Part shown: in pieces, positions 44,231-54,956 of the stretch
Position numbering within the stretch: the first letter of the stretch is position 1
How the letters are laid out: each line of letters begins with the position of its first letter
NCBI GenBank assembly: GCA_038373885.1
Contig: JAWZYV010010352.1
Span: 62,001-126,000, forward strand
Length of the DNA stretch: 64,000 bases
Source: Cheiracanthium punctorium
Taxonomy: Eukaryota > Arthropoda > Arachnida > Araneae > Cheiracanthiidae
Reading direction: 5' to 3'
Translations under genes and position numbers: made by a program
Notes under the pieces: generated by a model
Told to the model about the DNA's origin: nothing
Database searches by the model: none
Seen by the model: only the letters and a program-made list of their open reading frames with translations

Positions 44231-44406
44231 TTCACCAACTTATTTATCACTTTAAATATATACTAAAATATATATACATTTCAAAAAATTATATTCATAA
44301 TTTTTCAAATTAATTTCATAATTTCAAAAAATTAATTCACCAACTTATTTATCACTTTAAATATATACTAAAATATATATACATTTCAAAAAATTATATT
44401 CATAAT
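44231..44406. repeat. tandem duplication, period 105
   Basis: A stretch of about 70 bp beginning TTCACCAACTTATTTATCAC occurs at 44231 and again at 44336, nearly identical. It lies in the gypsy leader. Confidence 0.9.
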
Positions 44407-44961
44407 ATTCTATTCATGATATCAAAATTTAATAGCATATAAACTCAAAAATAGTTTCCTTTCTTTTTAATAATAATAAAAAAAAACACCGCTTAGAGCA
44501 AGCAAATCAAAAATACTTTTAGCAGGAAATAATCATTTCATGAGCTATATTCCGTCACTCTTACCACAGAGCTCAGCTTCCCCCCTTCATGAAGAGAAGA
44601 GGAAAAAAACAAAATAAACAAGCTGAAGAAAACGCCGAACTTGGGGGATGGGCCGTTCAAATCAAAACAACGTATGGAGATAAGAGTGTTTGGATGACTC
44701 ATCCTCTGCGAACGCTCCGCTGTAGGATTGGTAGACGTAAAGTTACGGCCAGCGAGTTATTAGAAATATTAGCACACACCTTTTAGCTGGAGATTTTTGA
44801 TGTTTTAGAAAATTCACACGCACGTTGCAGGTCTGATCTGCTGTCATCGCCTGCACATTTGGTCATAGGCCAACAGGGCGATCACAGCAAAGTAAGGGAA
44901 TCCAGGAATTTCATAGTTGTGTCCTCACTCCGCCTTCGGCACATGTCTCTGCTGCCGCCAG
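44407..44961 (-). other. gypsy 5' leader with primer-binding site
   Basis: Non-coding. The first bases after the 5' LTR on the coding strand are C then TGGCGGCAGCAGAG; TGG one base from the LTR is where a tRNA 3' CCA normally pairs. I cannot name the tRNA with certainty. The plus-strand ORF at 44589-44786 is antisense and unrecognised. Confidence 0.5.
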
Positions 44962-45267
44962 TGTTACAAGTCGGGTTCTTTTCCATGTTCGGAGACGGGG
45001 AGATTAACGAAGCAGACAATGTTTAGTCCCACTATATTTTTATTGACACATTGCTAAAAGGACACAAAACACTTATTTACACTATAAAACATTTAAATTA
45101 CAATATTAGTTTTCATCTCCCTGGCATGAACCGCCAGCTGCTTGAGCTCCTTTTTTGGACCTCTCTTCTCTCCCTCTCCTCGAGCGGAGCTGACAGTTGC
45201 TAAAAAAAAATACGGGGTTGCCACCCGTAGTTCAGCGGCAAGGTTACCACGATTGGCGAACCTAACA
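44962..45267 (-). repeat. gypsy 5' LTR
   Basis: 306 bp, TGTTAGGTTCGCC...GACTTGTAACA on the minus strand, matching the 3' LTR with about nine substitutions and three indels. Minus-strand ORFs from here belong to the LTR. Confidence 0.93.
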
Positions 45268-45990
45268 GCTGCCATTCTGGAATTACATAATTCTCCAACA
45301 TTGCTTTATACCGAGCACCTCTGATGGAGCACGTTTGCATACCACTGTATGTGACTTCATCGAAGAAGTAAGGACCCAGAGTCAATGTCCCTGCAACGCT
45401 GCACCCCACAGTCACGTGTTTGTTGTATAAAGGCACTGGCACCACACTGTGAAGATTTTCTTCCATCCAATGAACGCAGTTCTTGGAGTTAATGTTCCCT
45501 GTCAGGGTGTAATGTGCCTCAGCCGTCCATAATATCCGCAGCGGCCACATGCTATCTTCATCATATCCGATGAGGAAACAACTTGCTAAGTCGACACGCT
45601 GTTGATTGTCTCCAGGTGACAATGCCTGGACGTGCTGGAATCGATAAGGACACATCTGCAGAACAGAGTGCAGAATTTGGAGAACTGTGTTTTTCGGTAC
45701 ATGCAAATTGCGGGAAACATTTCTTGCTGTATGCAATGGACCTGTAATCATATTATGCACTTCCGCAACAACTTCAACAGGAACATGGGGTAGTCCGGAT
45801 CATGGTCTATCACACGTGCATCCCATTTCTTCAACTTTCTTTACCAAATTACGTACACTTTGTAGGGAACACAGGCCTCGTTTTAGCTTATGATTTCAAC
45901 GATAAACTCGTAATGCTTCGGCAACATTTTCTCTGCTCAGATAAAAAAGCTTTTCAATTCACTTCGTTGTTTCGCTGAAAGTGTCATCTT
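45268..45990 (-). pseudogene. mariner-type transposase, N-terminal half
   Basis: The upstream part (45990-45770) has stops but still reads as a helix-turn-helix start. The open part (45760 down) gives GPLHTARNVSRNLHVPKNTV, then ILWTAEAHYTLTGNINSKNC, where the first catalytic Asp expected in WT-D-EAH is Ala, and GPYFFDEVTYSGM, ending LENYVIPEW at the gypsy insertion. The remainder is at 36378-36679. The Asp-to-Ala change alone would abolish activity. Confidence 0.8.
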
Positions 45991-46307
45991 CACATGAAAC
46001 GAGTTGGATTAGCATGAACATGCATCTTCTCGCACTGCTTATATCACAAGCAGTGCTTTGCAAGAGTGTTCTGTGATTGGTGCTTCTACTGCCTGGTCCA
46101 GTGAATTATGCAAAGTGCATCAATTACACTTTCCCTTTTATTGTGATTGGTTCTTTACGATGCTCTTTGCAAATGTTTTACGCTGCCAATTTACATCATA
46201 CATGTCTCGTTTTAACGCCATTTAAGGTTTTTCCATGCTCTGATCCATTTAAGCACAAAAAAAGTGAGTGTTACCATTCGAAAATTTCAAAATTTTGTCA
46301 CTGTAAC

Positions 46308-47091
46308 CAGTGGCGGCTCCTCTATTTGAGCACATGAGCATGTGAACCCCCAGAGGAAAACTAAAGAATAAGCATATTAACAAATTAAATTAAAAAAATA
46401 TATATATTAAGTACACTTCTATATTTTTGTGAATTTAAAACATGAGTTTTATTTTCCCCCACCCCCCACTATTATTAAACATGTTTATTATAGCTAATGC
46501 ACTGTATCGTAGTTTACTACAGCATAGTTTTTCGTCGCTCGCACGTGCAATCAACTCGAGTGGCCCTTTCAACCGGTCTCTGTGGAAAGACGCCGAGAGA
46601 GTGAGTTGCGGGGGAGCTAGGCGCTTTCGTTCGCACAATTTTATTGTGCTCCCAGCAGATTTTTTTGCCGTTATCTCCTCTGGATTCTCTCTTGGCTTGT
46701 TGTGTTCAGTTAGTTAATCCATTTTTTTTTTCATATTCTTCTTATTTTTTTTAATGATTTTTCACTACAATATTTTTTACAAACTAGTGTAAATAATTAA
46801 GATGGGAGTCCAATGAGTGTTTCGGAGCTACAGCAATGACATTTTTCAATGTCATCCTTTGTAAAAAAAAATTGAAAGAAAGAATCAAGACAATATTTTT
46901 GCTAAAACTTATCTTAGCGACGAAATGTAAGATCAAAGATGAGTTGTTTTCTTTCAGTTGTGTACATTGTTTTCCTTTAACTGCTGTAAATACAAATATA
47001 TTTTAACTAGTAAAGTGCGACGTATCTGCATATTTAATTTTCGAAATTCATTTTGTGAACCTCCATCTAAATAACCCACGAGCCGCCACTG
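46308..47091. mobile_element. hAT MITE, family A copy 1
   Basis: Inverted ends CAGTGGCGGCTC and GAGCCGCCACTG, with the perfect 8-bp duplication ACTGTAAC (46300-46307 and 47092-47099). It lies in the right TIR of the mariner element, so it is younger than that element. A diverged second copy is at 62230-63178. ORFs inside (46442-46717, 46435-46638) are not conserved between the copies as proteins. Confidence 0.93.
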
Positions 47092-47166
47092 ACTGTAACC
47101 GTAACTGTGAGAGGTTTATTGTTTTAAATCATCACAATCTGGACTCCATACATTCAAATAACTATA

Positions 47167-47277
47167 TCTAAACTTTCATTTCGATTGGCTGAACGGTTCG
47201 GCCACTAGGGACTCATATATAGGGGAAGTTTCTTTTAGACCCCCCTGTATATATATATATATGCTCTAAAGCTAGTA
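47167..47277. other. remnant ending CCCCCCTG next to (TA)n
   Basis: Contains CGAACGG-type and GGGAAGTTTCTTTTAGACC strings and a (TA)n run at 47247-47262. Possibly an outer part of the mariner end or another MITE end; no partner was found. Confidence 0.25.
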
Positions 47278-48447
47278 CAGTGCAGCATCCATAATCCGGG
47301 AACCTATAATCCGGCACTAGTCTCGTTTTTTTTTTTTTTTTTTCCTCCCAAAAGGGATTCGGAATCTCAAAATCCGGAACTTTTAACGCTGATTTTAAGT
47401 GATGTATGGCTATCTTAATTTTTTTTTTTTTCTTCTTCAATAGATAGTTTTTCACCGAATATTTTTCTTTTTGTTTCGTATTTCGGCACTAATATGTCTT
47501 TGCCGATCACCATTACTGCCGCAAATATTTGAATCAATGCATTTTCTAATACCGAGATAAAAACAAAAGTAAATACGGCTTGGTTTGCTTATTATATTTA
47601 AATCAATTGCAGTCAAAGTCAAAGGTGCAGTGTAGCTGAATGAAGAATTCAAAGATAATGAGAGTGCTTTCATAGAACATTAATATGTATGAGTTTTTAA
47701 AACGAGACAGCATGTTAACACATCATCGTAAACACGTGGCTTCGGCTCCTTCCGCTTCCAGACACATTGCCTTGTTTCTAGACATCCTGTCACCGTGCGA
47801 AATCTTCAACTATCGCTGGAAGGAATTCGCCAGCAAGAGGGAAAGAAGGGAGGAATTGGTATGTTTCGACGTAATTAAGAAGCTCTGAAGAGAGTAAAAT
47901 TGGGAATAATTCAGCTTGTAAAATAAAACTAGGGTACAAACTACGGAGAGATTCAATAAATTCGATTTTATATCTGAGAGTCAACTGATGAATGTGCATG
48001 TGTCAATTAACCAATTAAATACAAAAAAAAATGAAGCAAGTCAAATTAACCGATGTATTTAATGTAAATACAAAAGCTAATTAGATTCTAATAATAATTT
48101 AATACACTTATTTTAAATAAGTATTTAAATAGATTTCAGTTACTATTTATGTTATATTTTATGAAAATGTTCCAAAATCAATGATCTTTTCTGCTTTATA
48201 GTTTTTAGTTTGAATTAAACACTAAATTAGATTTGTTCCAGTGTAGTCATTTTTTTTTTTTTTTTTTTTTTTTTTGGGGCGGTTTATACAGCGATCGTAT
48301 GCATATTTTAAGACTACTTTTCATTGATAAATAATACACTGGTCAATACATAACGTGATCGATGATGGTTTTAATGGAAATTTTCAACACATCTGTAATC
48401 CGGCACCGCGTCATTCTCGCCGATGCCGGATTATCGGTGCTGCACTG
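47278..48447. mobile_element. Tigger-type MITE, 1.17 kb, TA target
   Basis: Inverted ends CAGTGCAGCATCC-x4-ATCCGG and, inward from the right, CAGTGCAGCACCG-x2-AATCCGG, with extra AATCCGGCA words inside. TA on both sides (47276-47277 and 48448-48449). The 67-aa ORF at 47685-47888 (HVASAPSASRHIALFLD) could be a transposase scrap, but I do not recognise it. T runs at 47327-47343 and 48249-48276. Confidence 0.85.
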
Positions 48448-48449
48448 TA

Positions 48450-48605
48450 CAAGCAAATAAAACAGATACTACTAACTATGTGCATATTTATCATAGCCAA
48501 TGTGCTGAAGATTGCGGTAAGTACTGGCTCCTAGATGAAATTGATTTAGGGGCCAGTGGTCGATAGGGAAAAATGGGAATCTCCAGCATTAATGTAAACA
48601 TTAGT
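48450..48605. other. spacer, possible rest of the copia 5' LTR
   Basis: The first 30 bases of the next element's LTR should lie here but are not recognisable, so its 5' edge is truncated or rearranged. Confidence 0.4.
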
Positions 48606-49016
48606 CTTTTCGGATTGGTTCCCTCTCTAGAACACTTAACTATTTCCCAACCCTATTCTTTTTCTTTCGTTCACAACAGTAGCGACCTTTACCTTCTTGC
48701 TAGCGGAAGGATAGAAGTTATGTATCCCACAATTTTCTGTTCTTTGTTTAAAGTCGAAGTTTCGACATGCATGCTATAAATTTCCTCCATGTTTTGTCAT
48801 TTACTTTATCATTTGTGTAAGATATATGTAAATGAATAGATGTATAAAAGCTCCAACAAATGAATGTTGCAGCGCGAGGTAATGCCAGGTGACATTTTTG
48901 TAATTGATTATAATGTATTTGATTTAAATTTTTTGTCCAATAAATTTATGTTTATTATGGCTGCCCTATTATTGGGACCTCCTCAATGCACTGTACTCTG
49001 CTGATTTACGCCATCA
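48606..49016 (+). repeat. copia-2 5' LTR, 5' truncated
   Basis: Aligns base for base in length with 52292-52702, at roughly 93-95 percent identity by eye, so this element is older than the copia at 27365-34264. Unrelated ORFs (48573-48779) translate it. Confidence 0.88.
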
Positions 49017-49113
49017 AGGTTACGGCCCTTTTCCCAGGTATAGGGAGGAGGTACTCTTAAGACAGATCAAGCTTTGTGAAGGGGGGCCAGTCTTTTACTT
49101 CAGGGTTCAAGAA

Positions 49114-50058
49114 ATGGAGTCAAGTATAACACCTTTGAATTCTGACAATTACTTGTCATGGGTCAAAAACATGAAGATAGTATTGATGGATCGTGATTTA
49201 TGGCGAATTATTGAAGGTAAAGAAACACCACCTGGACGAACTGCATCCGACAAGTTCAAGAAGAGTTATCAAGTGAGGAAAGACAGAGGGTACACAAGTA
49301 TTCATTTGAATATCAAAGAAGACTTACAGAAGTATCATCTCGCATACTGAAGATGGAACTGTAGCTTGGAATATTTTGAAGGAGCATTTCACCCCCACAT
49401 CTAGAGCCAGGATAGCAGAACTACTGGATGATTTTTATGCTGAACGCATGAAACCAAGCTAGTCTGTTGGTTTATTCGCTTCTCGTATTAGAAAAATTCA
49501 TGCTGATTTAAAAGATGCTAGTTATACACTTGATCCAATACAACAGGTTCTACATCTTATTAGATATTTACCACCTGATTTTGGTAGTATTGTCCAAGTT
49601 ATTTACAGGTGGGAGGACAAATTATTTACTTTTGATAACGTATTAAAAGATTTATTGGTCGACCAAGAAGCATCCATGTGTAGTAAATCAGATATAAAGG
49701 AAAGTTTCCAATCTAAATCTAATCCAAATAGATGTAAATTAAAAGGAAAAACTAAAAAGTTAGAAAAAACATCTATGATAAAAGCAGATAATAGCAAAAC
49801 CAACAGAAAAACGAAAATTAGGAATTTTGATACTGGTGCAAGCTTTCACTTCTGTAATGACCAAACTATGTTTAGAAACTTTAAATATATAAAAAACTTG
49901 CATATGACTTTAGCTGTTGAAGGTATGTTATGTCCAATTGAAGGAAGAGGGACAGTGTTTTTAAACAACAAAGTTAACGAGAAAAGTTTTAAAATCAAGT
50001 TAAATAATGTGTTATACTCGCCAAAACTAAGACGTAATATTATCAGGTTCGGCATGTG
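49114..50058 (+). pseudogene. copia-2 gag and protease remnant
   Basis: Starts MESSITPLNSDNYLSWVKNM, a copia gag start closely like the other copia here. A frameshift follows at about 49340 and a stop (TAG, about 49460) after ERMKPS. LFASRIRKIHADLKDA and LIRYLPPDFGSIVQVIYRW are conserved gag blocks. No CCHC knuckle is visible before the protease active site NFDTGASFHF (about 49830); it seems deleted. The protease second half (LCPIEGRGTVFL, NVLYSPKLRRNI) runs to 50058, where another frameshift occurs. Confidence 0.88.
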
Positions 50059-50099
50059 ATAAAGAGGGATTTAAATTTAAAGGGGAAAAAGGGCAAATT

Positions 50100-51165
50100 G
50101 AAATTTATAATCAAATTGGAGAAAGGGTTATTTTAGAAAAGAAAATTAATAACTTGTATTTTTTGTCAATTAGACTCTTCATTTACTGAAAAGCGACAAA
50201 ATACAACTGAAAATAATGCAGTTAAAATGTCTGAAGATATAAATATATGGCATAGATGCTTTTGCCACATAAATAGTAGATGTATTTATAATACAAGCAA
50301 AAATGAAGGTGTAAAGGGGCTTCCAAAGTTTAAAACCGATAAACTTGAGTGTGAATGTTATCGTTTAGTGAAGAATAGGAGGAAAACAGTCAAACCCCTT
50401 AATCATATTATATCATCTCGTCCACTTGAATTACTTCATCTTGACGTTTGTGGTCCATTACCTTACAAGTCCAATTCGGGAAAGTTATTTTTTAACAACT
50501 ACAGATGATTTTTCTCGAAAAGTATATGTATACCCAATGAACGAAAAATCTCAAGTGTTTGAGCATTTTGCAAATTTTCAGGCAAGGGCCGAAAGGTAGA
50601 TAGCAAAATTGTAAATGTAAGAACTGACAATGGTCTTGAATTTGTCATTAAGAAATTCTCAGAATTATTTCAAAGACAAGGTATTAGACATGAGTGGACG
50701 AATGATTACACAGCAGAACAAAATGGTGTGAGTGAGCGTTACAATTACACAGTAATGGATAGGGTTAAATCAATGTTACTGGACAGTGGACTCAAAGAAA
50801 ATTTTTGGGATGAAGCTTTATTTAATTTTGCTTATATGCGGAATCGGACTTGTCACGGAAATAAGAAAATGCCTTTTGAATTATATTGTAAAAGAAAGCC
50901 ATCAACTAAACACTGCAAAATATTTGGATGTACAGCGTATGTTGGCATTCCTAAAAGTAAAAGGAATAAATTGCAAATGAGGACAAGAAAGGGAGTTTAC
51001 CTAGGATATGCACATAAGATGAGAGGTTACCGAATTTGGCTTCCAGATATTAGAAAAATAGAGGAAACAATTAACGTAACCTTTAACAAGAATGAAATGT
51101 ATTTCAAAAGAAGCAAGGAAGTCATCCTGCACCCTAAACCAAATAGACCAGTAACCAGATCCTAA
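50100..51165 (+). pseudogene. copia-2 integrase remnant
   Basis: 50227-50508 has the HHCC finger (WHRCFCHINSR, then CECYRLVKN with one Cys pair) and LLHLDVCGPLP with the first Asp. After frameshifts a RTDNG-type motif lies near 50625, and 50728-51165 has VSERYNYT just after the catalytic Glu region (AEQNGVSER, about 50712), then MPFELYCKRKPSTKHCKIFG. Several stops and shifts make it inactive. Confidence 0.88.
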
Positions 51166-52247
51166 ACAAAAGGAAGCTCATATGTAAAAATGCCTTTAAA
51201 GTGTAGGCATAGGTGGGATAGTGAAACGGAAAGTGAATCAGATAGTGACAATACTGAATTGGATTATTCCTCAACATCTAAAGGAATAAAAGCAGGAGAT
51301 TCACATCAATTAATTGACTGCTGAAAGATTGTATGGATTAGAAAAACCAAGAAACGTAAGGGCGGATCAAGAATTGACGTACAGTATGAGATCAAAGATA
51401 CAATATAAAATTGAGACACCCAAAACAAGTAAAAGAATACTGTGAAAAATTCAGCATAAATTATGACGATAGATATTTTGACTTTAGCAGCAAACACAAA
51501 TATAATGGATTAGTCAAGCCTAAATATCTGCTTGAAACTCAAGAAAGTTCTGTTAATTCACAAGAAACATCGTATGATCTGAATAGCGAAGTAGCTGACC
51601 TAACAGAATCTGAAGACATGGACACACTAACAGATTCTGATGCTGAAAAGGAACTTTCTGAGACATCTCCCGAATTACCTACATGACTAGCGGAGAGGGA
51701 GAAATCACATAAGGTACCTACCCACTACCACGACGCAATTCATTCTCCTGATTCCAATAAATAGAAACAAGCAATGGACGAAGAAATGAAAATAACTAAA
51801 GTCCGAAAGGTGTGGGATTTAGTACCCAAACCGGAAAACACAAAAATATTAGGCAACTGGTGGGTCTATACCATTAAAAGGAATGATAAAAACGAACCAG
51901 TACACTACAAAAGCTAGGCTTGTGGCTCAAGGCTTCCACCAAAGAAGAGGAGAAAGAATTACATGCAGAAATACACACAGTTTTAACAAAATTAAATTTA
52001 AGGCTTAACTGGTGCAATTGTGTATATAGTTTTAATTCTAATACAATACTTTTGCTTTATGTTGATGATATTGTAATATTTGGGAAAACACAATCCATAA
52101 TTAATGATGCTATTAAATGCATCAATTATATAAGAACTTTTACTTTAAATGAAATTGTTTTTGTTACAAATCTTAACATTACCCTTTTAATTGTCATAAC
52201 TAAATGTAAAGATTTCGCTTTTCTATATAAAATGCTTTTGTGAACGC
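51166..52247 (+). pseudogene. copia-2 linker and deleted RT
   Basis: An acidic linker (51411-51686) and an RT start (KVWDLVPKPENTKILGNWWV, about 51808-51867) are followed by a stop and, in another frame, by NCVYSFNSNTILLLYVDDIV (about 52015-52075). About 100 residues between these RT blocks and all of RNase H are missing, so this is an internal deletion. It stops just before the polypurine tract. Confidence 0.85.
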
Positions 52248-52261
52248 AAGAGGGAGGCCTT

Positions 52262-52702
52262 TGTTAGGAAAATTACCTTTTACTTTACTTACTTTTCGGA
52301 TTGGTTCCCTCTCTGGAACACTTAACTATTTTCCGACCCTATTCTTTTTCTTTCGTTCACAATAGTAGCAACCTCTACCTTCTTGCTAGCGAAAAGATAG
52401 AAGTTATGTATCAGACAATTTTCTGTTCTTTGATTAATGTCGAAGTTTCAACATGCATGCTATAAATTTCCTCCATATTTTGTCATTTACTTTATCATTT
52501 GTGTAAGATATATGTAAATGAATAGATGTATAAAAGCTCCAACAAATGGATGTTGCAGCGTGAGGTAATGCCAGGTGTGATTTTTGGAATTGATTATAAT
52601 GTATTTGATTTTAATTTTTTGTCCAATAAACTTATGTTTATTATGTCTGCCTTATTATTGAGACCTCTTCAATGTACTGTACTCTGCTGATTTACGTCAT
52701 CA
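52262..52702 (+). repeat. copia-2 3' LTR
   Basis: Complete: TGTTAGGAAAATT to TACGTCATCA, with TATA and AATAAA signals. It ends 54 bp from the candidate host exon. Confidence 0.9.
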
Positions 52703-52756
52703 CATCTAATTTTAGCAACAAGCAGTTCTAAAAAAAAAGTAAAAATTTTTTGATAC

Positions 52757-52890
52757 CTCAGGTGAAGTATTCATCTCATTCAGTAAACGTAACCAGTCAC
52801 TTCCTCCAATTTTTCTTAATGCTTCAATCTGTTGACGAAATTTAGCTGCTTCAGATAAATTATTTAGAAGACGTTTAGATGACAATTTTC
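52757..52890 (-). CDS. candidate host internal exon, 134 bp
   Basis: On the minus strand TGCTTTTTTATCCTAG, a good polypyrimidine tract and AG, precedes the segment, and GAG|GTATCA follows it as the 5' splice site. One frame is open throughout (phase 2 at the acceptor) and gives KLSSKRLLNNLSEAAKFRQQ, then IEALRKIGGSDWLRLLNEMN and TSPE; the other two frames have stops. The composition, amphipathic helical character and lack of similarity to transposon proteins suggest a real cellular gene whose large introns make up the surrounding TE-rich DNA. I do not recognise the protein. The gene would run right to left. It is too short to appear as a standard ORF. Confidence 0.6.
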
Positions 52891-53164
52891 CTAGGATAAA
52901 AAAGCATAAACAATAACATCATATTAATTGCCATCAAAAAAAGAAGGTTCATGTACCACAGATATATATATATATATTTTTTTCTGTACCAAAATTTGGA
53001 ACGCCAGTTGTTAATCTGAAGGTTTGACCCCAATTACATTTTCTAAACCTGGCTTCATGTTAATTTTAATTTCTGTATTGCTGTATAAAACTTCATAATA
53101 AATAAAAAGTATTTCTATTTTAGAGACTATTCTTAACCTATTAAAGTTTATGCATTATCTAGGT

Positions 53165-53997
53165 CAGCGGTTCCTAACTGGTGGGTCGCGACCCACTAGT
53201 GGGTTCTGGAAGGGTTACAGGTGAGTCGCAACTTGATCCTAAAACTACCAGAAAACATTGAATAAACCATCAGAAAAAATTAGAAAAATTGAAACAATCA
53301 AATTGTCTTGATTGTTTTCTTGGTTCTTGATTTTTGGAATCTGGGGCAAACAACAAAACCACTAGATCCCTCCCAGATGACTCACACGGTCAAACAAGTA
53401 ATGCACACTCTGGCAATACTGCTCTCCCTCCCATTCTACTGCCACACTGTTGAAGGTCACGTGAGCACTATTGTTTACTAAACTCAGTCTCCCAGTCTTA
53501 CTGTGGACATCATGCAGTGAGTTATATATTTGGTGCAGCTAGTTGTACAACGTGTTGGTGTTTGGTTTGAATTTTCGATTTGTGGCTGTGTTGTGGTTTA
53601 ATAATAAAGTTTTGAAGGTGGACAAATGATTGAAAAATGATATTTTGGTAAGAGGACAATTTCTCAAGTAACTATTGATCGGTAACTATATCTGTAACTG
53701 CATGGAGGTTTCTGGTATTCACCACTACGTATTTATTCCCAAATACGTAGTGTGGGTACCCAAGTATCCCCCGTGTGAAAGTACTTTTTCAACTTTGGCT
53801 TTCCTCAAAAGCAAATGCAGAAATCAACTCCATGTTGAAAGTGACTTAAGATTAAAAACATCTTCATGCAATCCTGACATTGATGTGTTAGTTCAATCGA
53901 AACAGTCCCAGAAATCTCATTAATGTAGTATTCTTACTTAAAAACAGTAATTTTACATATTGATAGATTGTGATAATAAGTGTCTTAACTGTAATTA
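53165..53997 (+). mobile_element. hAT (Charlie/ZBED-like) relic
   Basis: Starts CAGCGGTTCCTAACTGGTGG and GTCGCGACCC, the characteristic Charlie-type hAT left end. It leads through a non-coding leader to a C-terminal transposase scrap and is cut at 53998 by the next element, so no right TIR is seen. Confidence 0.75.
53735..53923 (+). pseudogene. hAT transposase C-terminal dimerisation fragment
   Basis: PPCESTFSTLAFLKSKCRNQ-L is the hAT dimerisation motif (C/AES-x-FS-x-L-x-x-x-K), followed by SCNPDIDVLV, as in ZBED5/FAM200-like proteins. Everything upstream in the protein is deleted; the preceding residues of the ORF are leader sequence. Confidence 0.75.
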
Positions 53998-54061
53998 TAC
54001 CGGGTGTCCCAAAAATGACCGATGGATTTTGAAAATCAATTTAAAAAAAAGACGGAATGTG

Positions 54062-54262
54062 ATAGCTATGTACATAGCTGCTAACTGCTACGGAATATAA
54101 TTAACCACTTTTTGTAAACAGTATATATTTTTAGTATTTTTGCCAAATAGCAACCAACACTTGATTGTAGTACAAAATTTGGCTATATTTTAAGCCAAAA
54201 ATTATTGTTTAAAAAAAGTGGTTAATTATATTCCGTAGCAGTTGGCAGCTATGTATGTATCG
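54062..54262. repeat. imperfect inverted repeat, about 50-bp arms
   Basis: An arm of about 50 bp beginning near 54062 (CTGCTACGGAATATAATTAA is its core, 54085-54104) is repeated in inverse at about 54210-54262, with about 100 bp between. It could form a long hairpin in single-stranded DNA or RNA. It lies in the non-coding left part of mariner element 2. Confidence 0.85.
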
Positions 54263-54378
54263 TTTGCGGTCTTATGCTTAGGAAATCAGGGAATTTTATT
54301 CCACCAAATATCAAATTTAGAAAACATTTTCACCCACAGGTGGTGCTGAAAACTATGAAAAAATAAACCCGCAAAAAA

Positions 54379-54954
54379 CTAAACAATGGCATTTTTAATG
54401 TAGCCCCAATTTGCTGCAACAATGTGGTGCAGTCTGAGGCAAAAATTTCCAGACATCTGTTCAAACATGTCACTTGGAATTGTCTCACAACATGCAGTAC
54501 AAACGTGCTGCTTCAGCTCCGCAATTGTTTGTGGAGTTTGGCGGCATACCAAATCTTTCAGGTACCCCCAAAGAAAAAAGTCACAGGGCGTCAAGTCTGG
54601 CAAATAAGGAGGCCATGCCATACAACTTCCTGTATGCATATCATAATCCAAGGCAATTACCTGCTCACTGAAATGTTCGTTCAAGAAATCAAATACTGCA
54701 GACGTTCGATGTGGATGAGCACCATCTTGCATGAACCAGGAGGCATTTGAAAGTTCTTCCAAAGCAGTATGAATCCCACAAATTCTTTCAGAATCCCAAG
54801 ATATCGTACAGCATTTATCAGTTGCTCTAAAAAAAATGGCCTTATTATTCCTTTGGAGGAATTCCAGCCCATACCATTATTTTTGGTGAATCCAGGGATG
54901 AAGGTTCAGCAATATGAGCATTTTCACTTCCCCAAATTCGCAAGTACAGTAAAA
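54379..54954 (-). pseudogene. mariner-type transposase 2, C-terminal part
   Basis: WFMQDGAHPHRTSAVFDFL carries the second catalytic Asp, and LPDLTPCDFFLWGYLKDLV the third acidic residue in DD(x)D style. The upstream piece (IIRPFFLEQLINAVRY, about 54800-54860) is in another frame. It joins the part at 55901-56251 across the Tigger MITE. Confidence 0.85.
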
Positions 54955-54956
54955 GC

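Larger units (their letters stand above)
36680..45267 (-). mobile_element. Ty3/gypsy retrotransposon with integrase before RT
   Basis: LTRs at 36680-36996 and 44962-45267 (317 and 306 bp; TGTTAGG...TAACA on the coding strand; about 3 percent substitutions plus an 11-12 bp duplication in the left copy). The perfect 5-bp target duplication GCTGC flanks it (36675-36679 and 45268-45272). Minus-strand order is LTR, primer site, gag, protease, integrase, RT, RNase H, LTR. Only about 220 bp separate the RNase H stop from the 3' LTR, so there is no integrase in the usual place. Several stops and frameshifts and a DNA-element insertion make it inactive. Confidence 0.95.
36056..47166 (-). mobile_element. 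mariner-superfamily element with long TIRs, heavily nested
   Basis: The left arm (36056 to about 36285) and the right arm (about 46085-46299 plus 47092-47166) are inverted copies over more than 200 bp, sharing for example GATTTAAAACAATAAACCTC and GATCAGAGCATGGAAAAACC. Between them lies a minus-strand transposase. A gypsy element splits the transposase and a hAT MITE splits the right arm. The outermost few bases are unclear because the left side abuts TA-repeat DNA. Confidence 0.75.
48606..52702 (+). mobile_element. decayed Ty1/copia element, plus strand
   Basis: LTR copies at 48606-49016 (411 bp, lacking the first 30 bp) and 52262-52702 (441 bp). The complete LTR starts TGTTAGGAAAATT, as in the other copia elements of the window, and ends in CATCA. 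Each has TATAAAAG (48843-48850, 52529-52536) and AATAAA (48939-48944, 52625-52630). The half-tRNA primer site GGTTACGGCCC lies at 49018-49028 and the purine tract AAGAGGGAGGCC at 52248-52259. Gag, protease and integrase pieces are present; most of RT and all of RNase H are deleted. Confidence 0.93.

Noticed and set aside
44589..44786. 65-aa plus-strand ORF in the gypsy leader
   Set aside because: Antisense to the element and without known motifs; probably chance.
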